A program made the position numbers and the translations under genes. From NCBI GenBank assembly GCA_043770215.1, contig JAYVIQ010000020.1, positions 1-8,692 of the forward strand: 8,692 nucleotides of DNA, given 5' to 3'. Shown here piece by piece: positions 6,228 through 8,692 of this stretch; position 1 is the first letter of the stretch, and the number at the start of each line of letters is the position of its first letter. The stretch comes from JAYVIQ01 sp043770215. GTDB lineage: Bacteria > Bacteroidota > Bacteroidia > Cytophagales > JAAEPT01. Below the pieces are notes generated by a model. It was not told the origin of the DNA, searched no databases, and saw nothing but the letters and a program-made list of their open reading frames with translations.

Positions 6228-7757
6228 ATGAAAAATATAGAACGTTTAACTCAAAAAATAGAAACTAAACCACTTTTCTACATTTTAGCTATTGGCCTTT
6301 TCTTAAGATTAGTTGCTGCGTTTACTGCACACGGTTATTATGCTTTTGATGATTATTACTGTGTAGTAGATATTGCTTGGGATTGGACCAACGGAATAAA
6401 CAGTGGCAATTGGTTTGTAGACGATTATGAGAAAAATGATACCCTTAGAACTATTTACTACCCAGGAATAATCTATTTACTAATACTATTTTCTAAATAT
6501 CTATTTTTTTTAAAAGATCCTTTTTATCAAATGATTGCTGTTCAGGTTTTTCATGCAGTTGTTTCTTTGCTTATAGTATTTTACTCGTATAAAATTTCTG
6601 AAATTATATCCAATAAACGCACCGCATTGATCGTAGGTTTATTAATGTCTTGCATGTGGTTTTTTCCGTTTTTATCTGTGAGGACTTTAATAGAATGGTT
6701 TTCTATCATACCAATTTTGAGTGCTATTTATTTACTTTATAAGAATGATTTTTCAAGCAATTTTAAAAATACTGTTCTTACTGGTTTATTGTTTTCAATA
6801 GCATTTGCGCTTAGGTTCCAAACAGCATTTATACTTGTAGGTATTCTTATTCCGCTTGTTTACAAAAAACATTTTAAATACATCCTTTATACGGGCATAA
6901 CTTTTGTTTTTTTTACTGTTTTATTACAAGGGGTAGTAGATTTTTATGTGTGTAATAAACCTTTTGGTAAGCTAATAGAATATGTGAATTACAATATAGA
7001 ACATTCTGGAGATTACATCACAAGGCCAATTTATGATTACATTATCATAATCCCTTTGCTTTTCCTTCCTCCAATTGGGCTTTTTATTTTCATGGGTTCA
7101 TTATCAGCTTTTTCTTTTAAAAAATTGCCTTATTTATTTTGGTCAATACTTGTTTTCTTAATGTTTCATTCAATTTTTGAAAACAAACAAGAGCGTTTTA
7201 TTTTTACAATCCTACCCATTATTATTATAGCAGGTACAATTAGCATGACCGAGTTTTTAAAAAGTCCTTTTTGGCAAAAAAGGAAAAGGTTAATCTCATT
7301 TTCTTGGATGTTTTTTATAGTAGCCAATACTATTTTATTGACGTTTATGACTTTGAATTACACCAAAAAATCTAAGGTAGAGATGAGTAGGTTTTTTTAT
7401 GAAAATTTAAAAACCGGGACGGTCGTTTTTGAAAATGTTCCAGAAGAAAGCACAAATGTAGTACCTGAATATTACGCTGGAAAAAGAGTGAAAAGAATAG
7501 ACATAAATAATAAAACAGAATATTATAAAATAGATACTGCTTTAAAAACTAAAGTAAACATAGAATTTGTGGTATTTGAAGTGAAACCAACAGAAAAACT
7601 AGATGAAAATAGGCTGAGTGAAATGAAAAAAACGCTTCCTAATTTAACGTATGTAAAGAGAATTGAAGGTGGTACTATTGATAATTTTAGATTTAAGCTA
7701 AATTCAATTCTTAAAAACTTTGAATATGAAGTGTATTCAAATGAAATAAAAAATTAG
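6228..7757 (+). CDS. GT-C membrane glycosyltransferase, ALG9/GT22-like
   Basis: A 509-residue integral membrane protein with about eleven helices between 15 and 376, then a soluble C-terminal region (about 378-509). The first outer loop carries FDDYY (40-44); an acidic pair there is the catalytic signature of GT-C transferases. Residues 314-330 read HSIFENKQERFIFTILP, corresponding to the GT22/ALG9 mannosyltransferase motif (H.....KE.RF.F...P). Known GT22 enzymes use dolichol- or polyprenyl-phosphate mannose to extend lipid-linked glycans or GPI-like anchors; in bacteria they modify surface lipids or glycans. Here donor and acceptor are unknown. The C-terminal region may bind acceptor. No frameshift; ATG 6228 is the natural start, since the predicted N-terminus leads straight into helix one. 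It is divergent from the ThuA gene and is followed by unrelated Rhs sequence, so no operon partner is visible. GT39/PMT-like assignment is the main alternative. Confidence 0.78.
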   Translation: MKNIERLTQKIETKPLFYILAIGLFLRLVAAFTAHGYYAFDDYYCVVDIAWDWTNGINSGNWFVDDYEKNDTLRTIYYPGIIYLLILFSKYLFFLKDPFYQMIAVQVFHAVVSLLIVFYSYKISEIISNKRTALIVGLLMSCMWFFPFLSVRTLIEWFSIIPILSAIYLLYKNDFSSNFKNTVLTGLLFSIAFALRFQTAFILVGILIPLVYKKHFKYILYTGITFVFFTVLLQGVVDFYVCNKPFGKLIEYVNYNIEHSGDYITRPIYDYIIIIPLLFLPPIGLFIFMGSLSAFSFKKLPYLFWSILVFLMFHSIFENKQERFIFTILPIIIIAGTISMTEFLKSPFWQKRKRLISFSWMFFIVANTILLTFMTLNYTKKSKVEMSRFFYENLKTGTVVFENVPEESTNVVPEYYAGKRVKRIDINNKTEYYKIDTALKTKVNIEFVVFEVKPTEKLDENRLSEMKKTLPNLTYVKRIEGGTIDNFRFKLNSILKNFEYEVYSNEIKN

Positions 7758-7825
7758 CACCTCATATATAGCAGGAAGCATAGATTTGCGCAAGCAAAAC
7801 AAAACTTGTTAAAAATAAAAGAGCT

Positions 7826-8692
7826 ATGAAATATCTATATAATGGCGTTGCAAACGCCTTTCTCATGCATCCTCGTTACCGCTATCGCTCAAACGAGGAC
7901 GAGTTGGGGGTAGGACGCAAAGAAACAAACGATTTACAAGCACAAGCAGGAGATTTTACCTACGACGAAATAGGAAACTTGATTAACGATGCTATAGTGC
8001 TTACCCAAACGCAATACGTAAAATACCAAGCGAATTACCAAAATCTATATGGTATGCAACCTGAAGATTACACTAGTTATCTTGCTAGCAATAGATTAAT
8101 TAATGAAAAGCAATACCTTATCTTGTATCCGACAAAAACAAGCGCAGACTACTACAATTACATAACGGATAAAGTAAGTCTAACATGGAGATTAGATGGG
8201 AAAGTAAAATCTATATCAACATTATACAATTACATCAGTTTTATTTATGACGCCAATGGTACGCGTGTAGCCAAGAAAAGTAGTAATCCAGGATCTGTTA
8301 ACGCAGAATATTACCTTACAGATGCAAACGGGCAGACAATGGCAAACTACAAAAGCACAAAAGCAAATACAAGCTCATCTACAGATTTCTTCCTTACAGA
8401 AAGACCCATATATGGTAGCTCTAGACTTGGTATAAACTCGCAAAAAATAAAGGTTAGAAACGCAAGCAACCCAAACTTAGAAATAAGCTTTACCAAGCCA
8501 AGCCAGTACAGCTATACCACAGGAAGCAAAGCTTACGAACTTAGCAACCACCTAGGCAATGTAATGGTAGTTACAAGTGATATAAAGGAAGGTATAGTAA
8601 TGCCTACAAACCTTGCTAGAGCCTCATATTACAAAGCCATAGTACTTAGTGCTACAGACTATTACCCTTTTGGCTACCAAATAGAAAACAGA
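7826..8692 (+). CDS. Rhs/YD-repeat protein, C-terminal part, truncated by window edge
   Basis: The frame is open from 7784 and past the right edge; the first ATG is 7826, giving 289 codons in the window. It is Rhs core sequence: YD-type repeats at about 42-55 (GDFTYDEIGNLINDA), 117-130 (VSLTWRLDGKVKSI) and 138-150 (ISFIYDANGTRVA), then ERPIYGSSRLGI (192-203), YELSNHLGNVMVV (237-249) and ATDYYPFGYQIENR (276-289). This last block normally comes just before the conserved hyper-variable tip boundary, so a toxin domain should follow outside the window. Rhs proteins form a cocoon-like shell that carries toxins to rival cells. Full-length members have well over a thousand residues and an N-terminal export part, which is missing: a 5'-truncated copy or a displaced cassette. 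The first 14 codons do not look like Rhs, and the next ones cross two palindromes. G and C are visibly richer here than in the glycosyltransferase gene before it. Confidence 0.85.
   Translation, partial: MKYLYNGVANAFLMHPRYRYRSNEDELGVGRKETNDLQAQAGDFTYDEIGNLINDAIVLTQTQYVKYQANYQNLYGMQPEDYTSYLASNRLINEKQYLILYPTKTSADYYNYITDKVSLTWRLDGKVKSISTLYNYISFIYDANGTRVAKKSSNPGSVNAEYYLTDANGQTMANYKSTKANTSSSTDFFLTERPIYGSSRLGINSQKIKVRNASNPNLEISFTKPSQYSYTTGSKAYELSNHLGNVMVVTSDIKEGIVMPTNLARASYYKAIVLSATDYYPFGYQIENR
7844..7858. repeat. Perfect palindrome 1 inside the Rhs 5' end
   Basis: GGCGTT (7844-7849) pairs perfectly with AACGCC (7853-7858) around a three-base loop. The bases after it are TTTCTC, so it slightly resembles a terminator, but the T run is too short. 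It encodes residues 7-11 of the Rhs frame and stands eleven bases from palindrome 2. Confidence 0.65.
7870..7899. repeat. Palindrome 2 inside the Rhs 5' end, REP-like
   Basis: An 8 bp perfect stem (7870-7877 with 7892-7899) surrounds a 14-base loop. Translated in the Rhs frame this stretch gives HPRYRYRSNEDE (15-26), unlike the Tyr/Asp/Gly-rich Rhs repeats around it. GC-rich paired palindromes in otherwise AT-rich DNA are typical of REP elements, which RAYT transposases move, and RAYT relics exist elsewhere in the window. Confidence 0.55.

Noticed and set aside
1..8692. CRISPR array, tRNA, rRNA or a complete defence operon
   Set aside because: No regular spaced repeats, no cloverleaf or rRNA-like sequence, and no set of adjacent same-strand genes with defence domains is present.

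Overview
The window looks like AT-rich accessory DNA from a member of the Bacteroidota, probably a flavobacterium- or cytophaga-like organism. The best evidence is the exported protein at 3627-5960, which ends in a type IX secretion sorting domain, a system confined to that phylum. The Rhs protein style, the type of REP-associated transposase and the lack of clear Shine-Dalgarno sequences all agree with this. Genus cannot be told from the sequence alone.

Layout, left to right. (1) 1-970 is a polymorphic-toxin debris field. It holds a start-less deaminase-fold toxin tip (71-334, +), a convergent SUKH/SMI1-KNR4 immunity gene (354-824, -) and a 48-codon reading frame (824-970, -) whose stop overlaps the immunity start as TAATG. 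(2) 1007-1897 is decayed DNA: a REP-associated tyrosine transposase (RAYT) gene with its catalytic middle deleted, followed by broken coding scraps. (3) 1898-3064 is an intact GT87-type membrane glycosyltransferase. (4) 3065-3540 holds a second RAYT 5' remnant, preceded by a second copy of the same ~30 bp repeat found upstream of the first, plus one more scrap. (5) 3544-5960 (-) is a 777-residue secreted protein with two ThuA-like domains, a family 6 carbohydrate-binding module and a T9SS sorting domain, followed by a strong terminator. (6) 6228-7757 (+) is a second GT-C membrane glycosyltransferase, of the ALG9/GT22 type. (7) 7826-8692 is the C-terminal part of an Rhs/YD-repeat protein that runs off the right edge and carries two palindromes inside its first 75 bases.

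How the parts relate. The two membrane glycosyltransferases and the ThuA/CBM6 protein are intact and suggest surface or exported glycan work. They are separately transcribed, so there is no evidence of one pathway operon. Both ends of the window carry Rhs/toxin material, and RAYT relics with a shared repeat bracket the GT87 gene. The simplest reading is an Rhs-toxin and transposon hotspot into which cargo genes have been shuffled. I see no complete, clearly new defence or biosynthetic system. The most interesting items are the start-less deaminase tip with its convergently placed immunity gene, the paired repeat-plus-RAYT relics, and the palindrome pair inside the Rhs frame.
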